A stretch of 61,791 bases of DNA from Bdellovibrionaceae bacterium UBA2316 (GTDB taxonomy: Bacteria > Bdellovibrionota > Bdellovibrionia > Bdellovibrionales > Bdellovibrionaceae). This document shows positions 17,470-25,584 of this stretch, piece after piece. Numbering within the stretch: the stretch's first letter is position 1; each line of letters opens with the position of its first letter. The notes beneath the pieces were generated by a model. That model had not been told where the DNA came from, did no database searches, and was given only the letters and a program-made list of their open reading frames with translations. Location: contig DDVI01000016.1 in assembly GCA_002345205.1 (NCBI GenBank), forward strand, positions 57,333 through 119,123, in the 5' to 3' direction. The translations under genes were made by a program, and so were the position numbers.

Positions 17470-20373
17470 TTAGAAGTTGCCGATGAAGTTTACAGAATCA
17501 GAGTTTCCTGAAGGACCTACTGGGCGAGTCGCCGGGGCAATCGATGTCGCTGGGCTCATCAAACGTTTTAATCCATCAGGCAGGATCAACGTGTCTGCGC
17601 TCGGAGACACCTGTAGATCCTGAGTTTTCTTAGGGTCAACCGATGGCAATGTGGTGTCTGGAACGATCCTCTCGGCCTCTTTGTAGGGATTGTCAGAATA
17701 GTCGTTCTGCAGGAAATCCATAGCTTTGAAATTCATAGTTAAATACACCACTAGGTTTCTGCGGTTGTAATCGCGGAATGCGCAAATACGTTTAGAATGA
17801 TTCGCGCGATAGTCAGGTAGGTCCTCGCGGAATTTTTTAGCGAAGCTTACTGACAAATAGTCATCGGCCTTTATATTCAAGTTCGCTTCCAGCTGTTCCG
17901 TCTTAAACGGAGAATTGATTACGGTATCTTTACAAAGGTTGTATAAAGCTCTCCAGCGAGGGCTCTTGTAGTCGTTAAATGACAACGCCTGAACACACAT
18001 GCGATTAAAAACGCGTTCTGCTGAACGATTCTCATCATCAATGGAATAAGCGACATTGTCCTTGATTCCAAGCATTGATAAATAGTGAACCGGATATTTT
18101 TGTTCTTCAAATCCTGTTACCGTTTTTAAAGAATTCCACACACCAGCGAAGAACCGACGTACTGAGTTTCGCTGGTGTAGTGGGTTAACTTCCCATCCGT
18201 CATTGTACGAACGCTTAATAGAATCAAAGGAAACTGTTCTTGAATCTACGTAACGTTTCGTCGCCGATAATTTTAGTTGTTGTAGAATTCCTACTAAAGA
18301 ATCGGTAAATAGCATTTCTTGTGCGGCTAAGTTTTCCTTGAAAATACGAGTCGCCATGTCTAAGTCAGCTTCCACATTCGCCGGGTTGTTACCAGACATT
18401 TGAACTAATTGATCAAATACCATGCGACCAGAAGCATACGATATCTCTTTATATAAAGATTCTGACTCAGAATTTCTTTCTTTCAATACGTCTTTAACAA
18501 ACATTTGGAAATCGTACGTTACGTAAGTTACTAAGCGATTGGCTAAGAAACCTGATTTAGCCAACATAATTTCTAATTTATCGTACACTTCGTCCATTAG
18601 CGCGATATTTTTTTCAAGCAACGCTTGTTTGAAAGCGCGCTCTTCATCCGGAGTTGGTTTTTTCGTGATGAAGTCTTTATTGTCTTTTACAAATTTTAGT
18701 AGTTCATTGTAGCGATAGAAAATCTTACCAATACGGATGCGCGTGTCGGTGATCGAACCAAGGATCGTGTGATCATTGGACTTAGATTGAATCTTGCGCT
18801 GTAGATTAGCTAAGTAATTGTCAATATTGTACAGAGCGCTTTTGATGTTATACGGAATGCCAACAAGAGACTCGTCAATAACGCCAAGCTGATCGGCTAC
18901 AAAATTTTTAAAGTAGTAACTTAGCATGTTAGATTTTCCGGCTTCGAATACCACCGCTAACTTATTCCAAACGATATTGGGTACGTTGTCTGGATTACTG
19001 AAAATAGGTAAATTTCGGTAATTCATATTTAACCAAACTGTCGGATTCATGTTCGCACCCTTATCACGAACGTCTTGCGGAATTTCCATACCGAGCAAGT
19101 TGAAATAAATTTCGTATTCAGAACCAGCGTTCTGGAAGAAATTTTCACCCATAGGGCCACCGGCTTTAAGAATAACTTCACCGATACGTAATACTAAATC
19201 TTTCGCGTAGTTTTGTTTGGACGTAAAGTCTTTATACGTAGATATGTTTCGCTTTAGTTGATTGAATTCGGATTCAATCTCTTTCATTTTGATATAGAAA
19301 ACGTTCGCATTATTTAAAACATTCATTTGGTATTGACCGTCTTCACGTAACTTAGGCGTTGCGCCGATTTGGATGCGGAAAATCCAGTCCGTCACAATCG
19401 GTGAAAGTTGAGTCAGAACATAGAAACCGTTCAATGGGTTGTCAAACTGACGACCCGATTGAATAGGACTAGTCTGGGCTTCGGCTTGTTTAGAGCGGCG
19501 AGCGCTCAATTCATTAGTCATTTGTTTGAATAACAATCGACTATCACGAGCGGAACAATACGATTCAGACGTAGTTTCCATGATACACTGGATAGAGGTC
19601 ATAAACTCTTGTTGATTTAGTTTCTGCAAAATTTCGGCGAAATGCTTATCACGCATATAGTTTGCAAGTTTTGAAATCGCGATCGCCGTTTGTGTACCTA
19701 ATTGATCTTGGCCAGACCCAACTAAAGCTCCTAACATACTTACCGACGCGGCAACGGCTTGGCCCATAGCATTGGTCTGAGTTAAGCACTCGGTCAATCG
19801 GGGGAATGAATCTACCGTTTGATTAAATAGCTGAAAACCGCGGCCCACGACACGCGCACGACGGTCACCTAGGCTACTCATTAATTGTTGTTGTTCTGGC
19901 GCTCCAAGAGCATTGGGAATCGCATTGTTTTGATCGTTACTAAGGGTTTTAATTTGAGCTAGCTTAAATAAACGACCAATAATGTGATTATTAGTAATCG
20001 CGCTCAGTGCTGGATTTTCAAGGGCTGATGTACGTAAGGCTTTTACCTCTTGTTCTAGGTCACGTGCGTAGTTCTGAGAACCACCCATTGATTTATCAGT
20101 TGTTTCTAATGTCCCGCGGATTTCGCCAAGCGATCGTTGTAAGGATTCGCCTAAAGCTTTACAGCTGGGATCGTCACGTAATTGAGTAGTGATTTCACGA
20201 AGTCGCTGAGTCTGAGTTAATGCTTCTTGAGTCCACGAACCTTGAGATGTGCAGGGGCCAGAAAAGTAATATGGACGCGAATTCGTAGCCGCCGGCTCGC
20301 CGCCCATCATGCTGCCCGGTATTTGAGCCCAGACCATGGTAGTAGTCAGAATTGTCAGTAACGTGAACTTCAT
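17470..20373 (-). CDS. Large exported protein of unknown function (967 residues)
   Basis: A signal peptide is evident (MKFTLLTILTTTMVWA). The remainder is soluble, mostly helical by composition, and contains eight cysteines (for example PCTSQG, DPSCKA, QCIMET and YCSARD), an even number compatible with disulfides in the periplasm or outside the cell. I recognise no domain. The C-terminal 60 residues are rich in Pro, Ser and Thr and end VNFIGNF. It heads a minus-strand group with the membrane glycosyltransferase and GspF-like protein, so it could be a substrate or partner of one of them. Strong open frame, native-looking codon use and operon position make it a real gene; function unassigned. 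Confidence 0.75.
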   Translation of the reverse strand: MKFTLLTILTTTMVWAQIPGSMMGGEPAATNSRPYYFSGPCTSQGSWTQEALTQTQRLREITTQLRDDPSCKALGESLQRSLGEIRGTLETTDKSMGGSQNYARDLEQEVKALRTSALENPALSAITNNHIIGRLFKLAQIKTLSNDQNNAIPNALGAPEQQQLMSSLGDRRARVVGRGFQLFNQTVDSFPRLTECLTQTNAMGQAVAASVSMLGALVGSGQDQLGTQTAIAISKLANYMRDKHFAEILQKLNQQEFMTSIQCIMETTSESYCSARDSRLLFKQMTNELSARRSKQAEAQTSPIQSGRQFDNPLNGFYVLTQLSPIVTDWIFRIQIGATPKLREDGQYQMNVLNNANVFYIKMKEIESEFNQLKRNISTYKDFTSKQNYAKDLVLRIGEVILKAGGPMGENFFQNAGSEYEIYFNLLGMEIPQDVRDKGANMNPTVWLNMNYRNLPIFSNPDNVPNIVWNKLAVVFEAGKSNMLSYYFKNFVADQLGVIDESLVGIPYNIKSALYNIDNYLANLQRKIQSKSNDHTILGSITDTRIRIGKIFYRYNELLKFVKDNKDFITKKPTPDEERAFKQALLEKNIALMDEVYDKLEIMLAKSGFLANRLVTYVTYDFQMFVKDVLKERNSESESLYKEISYASGRMVFDQLVQMSGNNPANVEADLDMATRIFKENLAAQEMLFTDSLVGILQQLKLSATKRYVDSRTVSFDSIKRSYNDGWEVNPLHQRNSVRRFFAGVWNSLKTVTGFEEQKYPVHYLSMLGIKDNVAYSIDDENRSAERVFNRMCVQALSFNDYKSPRWRALYNLCKDTVINSPFKTEQLEANLNIKADDYLSVSFAKKFREDLPDYRANHSKRICAFRDYNRRNLVVYLTMNFKAMDFLQNDYSDNPYKEAERIVPDTTLPSVDPKKTQDLQVSPSADTLILPDGLKRLMSPATSIAPATRPVGPSGNSDSVNFIGNF

Positions 20374-20467
20374 AGTACCCGGGACAACTTCAATCCTTAG
20401 ACCAACTCATATGTAATAAAAACCCATTTCATTTTAAAGATGTGTCTAGAAATGATACACTTTTAGA

Positions 20468-20737
20468 GTGGGTGAATACTTTTACGCCAAATCCTTCTTT
20501 CCAAAAACCGCTCGAATAGGAGTCCTATTTGTCACGGCGATTTTAGGTATTTCGTGCGCTGAAAAAGAAATCGTATCGAAGGCTCATCCCTCCACCGGCG
20601 TGAACGATATATTTGGAATCGATAACGGAATGCCCATTCGTGAAGTGCAGAAGAAGCAATTCTACTTCAAAAAATGTGAACTTGAATCGCGACGGGCGTT
20701 CCCAACTCGCGTAGAGTTTTCCTGCAACGAGAATTAA
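20468..20737 (+). CDS. Small exported protein or lipoprotein, hypothetical
   Basis: An 89-residue frame begins at GTG 20468 with no convincing Shine-Dalgarno. The N-terminal region has basic residues and then a hydrophobic stretch (IGVLFVTAILGISCAEKE). The Cys sits where a lipid-modified residue would be, but the preceding G-I-S is not a canonical lipobox. The mature part is about 55 residues with two further cysteines. It is divergent from the 967-residue gene and ends before a bidirectional terminator. It may be a real small envelope protein; the start is uncertain. Confidence 0.5.
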   Translation: MGEYFYAKSFFPKTARIGVLFVTAILGISCAEKEIVSKAHPSTGVNDIFGIDNGMPIREVQKKQFYFKKCELESRRAFPTRVEFSCNEN

Positions 20738-20840
20738 AAAATCCCCAATTTTTTCTTTTGAGTCTTAGCCTTTTTTTTCGCTTGTTTTTGGGTGAGGCGG
20801 GGATCTTCTTTTTAAGGGAAGACCGAGACGGTTTGGACAA

Positions 20841-20870
20841 AAAAAAGCCGCTTGGTCAGCGGCTTTTTAG
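20841..20870. terminator. Bidirectional terminator between the small exported gene and exbD
   Basis: The stem AGCCGCT/AGCGGCT (20846-20852 and 20858-20864) with a five-base loop is flanked by A-run on the left and T-run on the right. It can terminate both the plus-strand small gene and the minus-strand tonB-exbB-exbD transcript. Confidence 0.85.
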
Positions 20871-20891
20871 TTAAAATTATTAATTTAACGA

Positions 20892-21299
20892 TTATCTTTT
20901 TTGAATGCTGAAAGCGACTTTCTTTAAACCGTTTGATTTAACGGCGTCGATGATTTCAGTTACCATTTCAAGGGTCACAGCTTTGTCGGCAACAAGAATC
21001 GCATTTGTTTCTGGATTCTGAGCTGAACGTTTGGCTGCTTCTGCGCGCAGTTGTTCTACGCTAACTGCTGTTCCGTCGACGAACAATTCGCCTTCTTTAC
21101 CTACAGTGATTTTCATCGGTTTTTTGCTCTTATCAATATCTGTCGAGGATGACTTCGGCAGAGAGATATCAATCTTTGGTTGCATAACTAAAGGAGCCGC
21201 AACCATGAAGATGATTAGAACAACTAGGATGATATCAACTAGGGGAACAACGTTAATCTCGGTTAAGATTTCTCCGTTTTGATTTCCACCACCAGCCAT
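20892..21299 (-). CDS. exbD: Biopolymer transport protein ExbD
   Basis: The 135-residue product has one membrane helix containing the essential aspartate (NVVPLVDIILVVLIIFMVAAP, residues about 17-37). A periplasmic domain follows, ending SNGLKKVAFSIQKR. With ExbB it forms the proton-driven motor that energises TonB. It is the last gene of the minus-strand tonB-exbB-exbD group and starts three bases after exbB ends. Length and motif are standard. A TolR assignment is less likely because tonB is in the same group. Confidence 0.93.
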   Translation of the reverse strand: MAGGGNQNGEILTEINVVPLVDIILVVLIIFMVAAPLVMQPKIDISLPKSSSTDIDKSKKPMKITVGKEGELFVDGTAVSVEQLRAEAAKRSAQNPETNAILVADKAVTLEMVTEIIDAVKSNGLKKVAFSIQKR

Positions 21300-21302
21300 G
21301 GC

Positions 21303-21932
21303 TTATACTCCTTTTTTAGTTTTTGAGTACATCATGCAAAGATCTTTAGATGCATCGATGTTTGTTAGAATCAAAGAAACTTTCTTTTGGAAAAAGTTGA
21401 ACGCGATAACCGCTGGGATCGCAAGCGCAAGACCAACTGCTGTTGATACTAAGGCGTGGGCGATACCAGACATGACCACTTCGTTACCTTGACCTGGAGC
21501 ATTTCCAAGATCGTTGAAGGCTTTCATGATACCCATAACCGTTCCCAGAAGACCGATATAAGGAGCATTTGAAGCGATTGTGCCCAAAATATATAAGTTA
21601 CCTTCTAATTTTGGTTTTTCCATGCTTTTGAACGAGCTGAAAAGTTCATCTAAACCGGCAGCTGAATCATTTTTTTGGATGTGGTTTAAACCGTAAACAA
21701 GAGCACGGCCTTCAACTGCATCTTGATATTGAGTTAAAGTAGCAACTTTCTCTGGAGATTGAGTTTCGATAACTTCTCTGAATTTTTTCTCAAGAGTTTT
21801 ACTGTTAGCACCTAATTTTCTAAGAGTTAAGAAACGCTCAGCGATGATAGCGAAACTTACGATACTTAGAAATCCCATGAAGTATAGGATGAAATTAGCA
21901 CTTGCTTCTGCGATTTTAAACATTGAATCCAT
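21303..21932 (-). CDS. exbB: MotA/TolQ/ExbB proton channel protein
   Basis: This 209-residue membrane protein has an N-terminal helix (FILYFMGFLSIVSFAII) followed by a cytoplasmic loop of about 90 residues. Two helices then contain the family signature LYILGTIASNAPYIGLLGTVMGIMKAF and VSTAVGLALAIPAVIAFNFF. The short form lacks the N-terminal extension of some ExbBs. It lies between tonB and exbD on the same strand and builds the inner-membrane channel of the TonB motor. Confidence 0.93.
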   Translation of the reverse strand: MDSMFKIAEASANFILYFMGFLSIVSFAIIAERFLTLRKLGANSKTLEKKFREVIETQSPEKVATLTQYQDAVEGRALVYGLNHIQKNDSAAGLDELFSSFKSMEKPKLEGNLYILGTIASNAPYIGLLGTVMGIMKAFNDLGNAPGQGNEVVMSGIAHALVSTAVGLALAIPAVIAFNFFQKKVSLILTNIDASKDLCMMYSKTKKGV

Positions 21933-21993
21933 TTGGTGTTGCTCCTTTTATATTTTTAAATTTTTGATTCTTTATTTTAAATTTAGTTATTAA

Positions 21994-22668
21994 TTACATG
22001 TTGGCGTCGACTAATTTGAAATCAACTTGCACAAGGTGATTTCTCTTAACAATCGGTTGGCCGGATTCATCTAAGAACGGTTTGTACTTAAACTTAGAAA
22101 CGGCACGACGGGCTTCTGTTTCGAAAACATTTAGTTTTTCGCCGCCGACTACTTTTAAGTTCTCAACAGAGCCATCTTGAAGAATATCAACCTCTAAACG
22201 TACATTACCTTCGATACCCTGAGCTAAGGCTTCTTTAGGATATTTAGGTTTTACTTTATAGTAGGGAACGTCTGTGAAGTTATTATTGCTAACTACAGTT
22301 GTTTTTGGGGCTTCTTTAGGAGCTTCCTTTTGTAGGCCAGCGACGTCGGAAGATGAATCTTGCATTTCTTGAGCGGCAGCAACAGGAGTTGGCTCACTTT
22401 GAACTGGTTCAACATCAGGTTTCACTTCCACCTGATTTCTGTCTTGAACTATTGTAGGTGGCTCTTCAAACTCCTGAAGTGCGAAGTCTACATACGTTTC
22501 TTCAGGCGGCGCTGGTTCACTCACTTTGAAGTTGCCATATTTTAAGGCAACTACGGCAAGGATATGTAAGCCGATAGATAAACCCACCGAAATCGATGTG
22601 TTTTTATTAGTGTCATAGTCGCTCGATGACACTTTAGATTTGCTTTCTGTTTTTGCAACGTTTCCCAC
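21994..22668 (-). CDS. tonB: TonB energy-transducing protein
   Basis: The 224-residue product has an N-terminal anchor with the SxxxH motif used to couple to ExbB/ExbD (SIGLHILAVVALKYG). A Pro/Glu-rich periplasmic spacer spans about residues 50-130, and a C-terminal TonB domain follows (YYKVKPKYPKEALAQGIEGNVRLEVDI through FETEARRAVSKFKYKP). It transmits the proton-motive force to outer-membrane receptors. It is first in the minus-strand group and divergent from a TonB-dependent receptor 173 bases away, its probable partner. Confidence 0.93.
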   Translation of the reverse strand: MGNVAKTESKSKVSSSDYDTNKNTSISVGLSIGLHILAVVALKYGNFKVSEPAPPEETYVDFALQEFEEPPTIVQDRNQVEVKPDVEPVQSEPTPVAAAQEMQDSSSDVAGLQKEAPKEAPKTTVVSNNNFTDVPYYKVKPKYPKEALAQGIEGNVRLEVDILQDGSVENLKVVGGEKLNVFETEARRAVSKFKYKPFLDESGQPIVKRNHLVQVDFKLVDANM

Positions 22669-22782
22669 TGTCAGACTCCCTCCATAACATTCTCAAAGCA
22701 CAGTCAGTTTAACCCCACATCCTGACTATACAAATTCCGAACCATCGTGTTCGGTGCCACATTGACTCAAGTCTTTGGCATT

Positions 22783-22800
22783 GATTTTGTTATCATAATC
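22783..22800. promoter_or_regulatory. Possible Fur-like operator between tonB and the receptor
   Basis: Read on the minus strand the site is GATTATGATAACAAAATC. Its first two hexamers approximate the Fur repeat GATAAT, but the third half does not match well. It lies about 40 bases upstream of the receptor start and 115 bases upstream of tonB, where an iron-responsive operator would be expected. Similarity is partial, so this is tentative. Confidence 0.25.
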
Positions 22801-22841
22801 AAATAGATATCATTCGGGAAAGAAAAAAAGAGAGGGGAATA

Positions 22842-25442
22842 ATGAATTTTTTACGTCCTGGAGCGGTGACTCCAAACACTACATATAGTGAAAAAAGTAT
22901 CTTACTCAGAGCGTCGCTAGCAGCATTGTTAAGCATCAGCTTAAGCGTTCCTGCTGTCGCACAAACGACCACAACAACCACAGTACCGGTAGCCCCAGCA
23001 ACGCCCGCAGCGTCGCCAGCACCAAGGGAAGTAGAGCGCGTTGAGGTTATCGGTACACGCATCCGTCGACTGAATGTTGAGGGACCTTCTGCCGTAAAAA
23101 CAGTGAAGAAAGAAGTAATCGAAAATTCGGGTACGACCACAGTTTCTGACGTTCTACGTGATACGAGTGCCGCGTCGACCGGCGTTAGCCGAGAAGCATC
23201 CGGCGGTAACGCAGCTGCGGTGAATAATATTGGTTTACGGGGTTTGGGCGCCAATAGAACGCTAATTTTGTTAAACGGCCGTCGTCTTCCTAAAGATCCA
23301 ACAACTGAAGCCGTGGATTTGAACTTGATTCCTCAAAGCGCTATCGAGCGTGTTGAAATTCTGAAAGATGGTGCGTCTGCACTTTACGGTTCTGATGCTT
23401 TAGGTGGCGTAATCAATTTTGTTACCAAAAAGAATTTCACTGGTAATGAATTTCAGTCTTTTTATTCTAAGCCTAATGGAAAAGGTGGCGAGAACTTGGG
23501 CGTGTCTTTGCTTTCAGGAACAGCGAGTGAGCGTTCGGAGTTTCTGGTCAGTTTAAGCTATACTCGTAAGGCTAAAGTATTCGGTAAGGATCGTGACTTA
23601 ACTAAAGACGGTCTTTCTTCAAATGGGAGCACGGCAGCGTGGAGCAATGGGACAACTTGGGTTGTTGAGCCAGAATCAGAATGTCCACCGGATTTACTGC
23701 GTACTAGCTCGTCTGGTAAGCGTTGTTTTTTTCGCTATAACGAAATTGCAACAACTCGTCCAGAGGTGGCACAGTTCAGCTTATTGACCGATTACACGTA
23801 CAGAACAGACAGTAGCTGGAAGATCTATAATAGAAATATCCTAGTTTCTAAAGATATCGCTTGGAGCTATGCACCGACTCCAGATAATGGATTCAACTTG
23901 GCTTTCCCAACAGGTATTCCTTCAAATGCGGCAGTTAGAAAAATTTCCTATCGTTTTATGGAAGCCGGTGATCGTAAGAACGAAGATACTGAAAGAAACT
24001 ACAGCATATTACTTGGTTCAAAAGGTAACGTAACTGATATCTGGGAGGCGGATGTTTCCCTAGGTGTAAGCCGCGTCGAGCGTAAGAATTTAGGTAAAGG
24101 TGGTTATATCGACAAGAATGCCGTAGTTAACCTAATTAAAAATGGTACATTTAATCCGTTAGCTCCTGCGGGTTCTCGCGGAGATATGACTTCGGCAATT
24201 TCTGAAACATCTCAACTGAGTGTTTCAGATCTTTCTACTGTAGATGTGGTTTTCACAGGTGAAGTTGGCGAATTAGAAAATGGTGCGATTGGGGCAGCTG
24301 TCGGCGTGAGTGCGTTTAACGAGAAGTTAAAACAGACGCCAGATGCTAAGCTAGCACGCGGTGATATCTTAGGTTCATCTGGTTCAGAAGATAGCGGCAG
24401 CCGTGATGTTACGTCTGTATTTGGTGAGTTCAATTTCCCAGTTACAGCAACTGCAGAGATCGACCTAGCGGCACGGGCTGATAACTATTCGGATTTTGGA
24501 TCTACCATTAATCCTAAAATTTCAGGTAAAGTAAAAGTAGCCGAGAGCACTTTGTTAAGGGCATCCGTAGGCACTGGGTTTAAAGCTCCTACTTTGATTG
24601 AGGTTAACAGCGCTCGTTCAGAAGGTTTCCAGCAGTTTATCGATAGAAAGCGTTGTGCTGCTGATCCAGTAAATGGATGTGCGTCCGAGCAATACTTTGT
24701 TATCAGCGGTGGAAATAAAAATCTAAAAGAAGAAAAAGCAATTACTGGTGGTATCGGTGTTGTTTACGAAGCAACTGGCGCGTTCTCTACAAGCTTAGAT
24801 GTTTGGTACACTAAAATGAATAATGTAGTGGGTATCGATTTCGAAGAACTAACAGTGGCTGAAAAAAATGGCGTTGATACAACTAAATATGGGGTAACTG
24901 TTGAGCGTGATAGTAATGGTGAGATTCTTCAAATCACGGCGCCTAATTTGAATCTTCAAGAGGTTGAATTATCTGGTGTTGATTTAAATATCGACTACCA
25001 AATCTCTGATAATTTCTTTGGGCACAGTTTAAGTTTCCAAGATGATATTTCCTACACTATTTTCTATAACAGTGAAGGTTTCCCAGGAGCTGGCAAACGT
25101 AATGTAGTAGGCGAGTGGGGATTCCCTCAGTGGAGAAATGGTTTTAATTTTACCATGAAGAAGGACACTTTAACGTACATCCTTTCTGGTAGAACAATTC
25201 CTGGACAAAAAGTTTCGGATAGAGAAAAGGGTCAAAATATTAATGATTACACGGAAATGGATATCGCTGTTTCTTGGAAAGTTACTAAAGATGCGACACT
25301 AGGCGCAGGTTTCAGAAATATGTTCAATACAAATCCCCCAGCTGACTTCATCAGCGGGCTTGCTGGTGAAACCATCATCAATAGCGGGTTGTATGATTTC
25401 AACGGTCGTACTGGCTTCGTAAGCTATGGCCAAAAATTCTAA
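22842..25442 (+). CDS. TonB-dependent outer-membrane receptor
   Basis: The 866-residue product starts at an ATG after AGAGGGGA. A signal peptide with a long n-region ends near VPAVAQ. A low-complexity Thr/Pro/Ala linker follows, then a plug domain (REVERVEVIGTRIRR, GLRGLGANRTLILLNGRRLP, IERVEILKDGASALYGSDALGGVINFVTKK). The rest is a 22-strand type barrel ending FVSYGQKF with terminal Phe. Seven of the motifs seen are typical of Caulobacter-type receptors with large plug loops. The substrate cannot be read: there are no siderophore genes nearby, though the divergent tonB-exbBD operon supports active import. A terminator follows directly. Confidence 0.93.
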   Translation: MNFLRPGAVTPNTTYSEKSILLRASLAALLSISLSVPAVAQTTTTTTVPVAPATPAASPAPREVERVEVIGTRIRRLNVEGPSAVKTVKKEVIENSGTTTVSDVLRDTSAASTGVSREASGGNAAAVNNIGLRGLGANRTLILLNGRRLPKDPTTEAVDLNLIPQSAIERVEILKDGASALYGSDALGGVINFVTKKNFTGNEFQSFYSKPNGKGGENLGVSLLSGTASERSEFLVSLSYTRKAKVFGKDRDLTKDGLSSNGSTAAWSNGTTWVVEPESECPPDLLRTSSSGKRCFFRYNEIATTRPEVAQFSLLTDYTYRTDSSWKIYNRNILVSKDIAWSYAPTPDNGFNLAFPTGIPSNAAVRKISYRFMEAGDRKNEDTERNYSILLGSKGNVTDIWEADVSLGVSRVERKNLGKGGYIDKNAVVNLIKNGTFNPLAPAGSRGDMTSAISETSQLSVSDLSTVDVVFTGEVGELENGAIGAAVGVSAFNEKLKQTPDAKLARGDILGSSGSEDSGSRDVTSVFGEFNFPVTATAEIDLAARADNYSDFGSTINPKISGKVKVAESTLLRASVGTGFKAPTLIEVNSARSEGFQQFIDRKRCAADPVNGCASEQYFVISGGNKNLKEEKAITGGIGVVYEATGAFSTSLDVWYTKMNNVVGIDFEELTVAEKNGVDTTKYGVTVERDSNGEILQITAPNLNLQEVELSGVDLNIDYQISDNFFGHSLSFQDDISYTIFYNSEGFPGAGKRNVVGEWGFPQWRNGFNFTMKKDTLTYILSGRTIPGQKVSDREKGQNINDYTEMDIAVSWKVTKDATLGAGFRNMFNTNPPADFISGLAGETIINSGLYDFNGRTGFVSYGQKF

Positions 25443-25461
25443 TCTAATCCATTAAATACCG

Positions 25462-25500
25462 AAAAAAAAAGCCAAGGAAAAAAACCTTGGCTTTTTTTTT
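25462..25500. terminator. Symmetrical bidirectional terminator
   Basis: Stem GCCAAGG/CCTTGGC (25471-25477 and 25485-25491) has a seven-base A loop. It is preceded by nine A and followed by nine T. It ends the receptor transcript and can also stop the minus-strand moxR operon after it passes the neighbouring palindrome. Confidence 0.92.
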
Positions 25501-25501
25501 G

Positions 25502-25572
25502 AGTGTACCTCCTACATTTCTGCCACTCGCAGCGTCTAATGCGCTGAGTGGCAGAAATGTAGGAGGTACACT
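25502..25572. repeat. 71-base palindromic element with 27-bp perfect arms
   Basis: Arms 25502-25528 and 25546-25572 are perfect 27-bp inverted repeats. The 17-base centre can add a further AGCG/CGCT stem. The right arm contains GTAGGAGGTAC, a perfect Shine-Dalgarno core, and the left arm contains its complement TACCTCCTA. A TTTTT run follows the right arm. It sits between the receptor terminator and the transglutaminase stop, outside any gene. No second copy was noticed in the window. It may be a mobile palindromic repeat or a very strong terminator. Confidence 0.8.
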
Positions 25573-25584
25573 TTTTGGGGCGCC

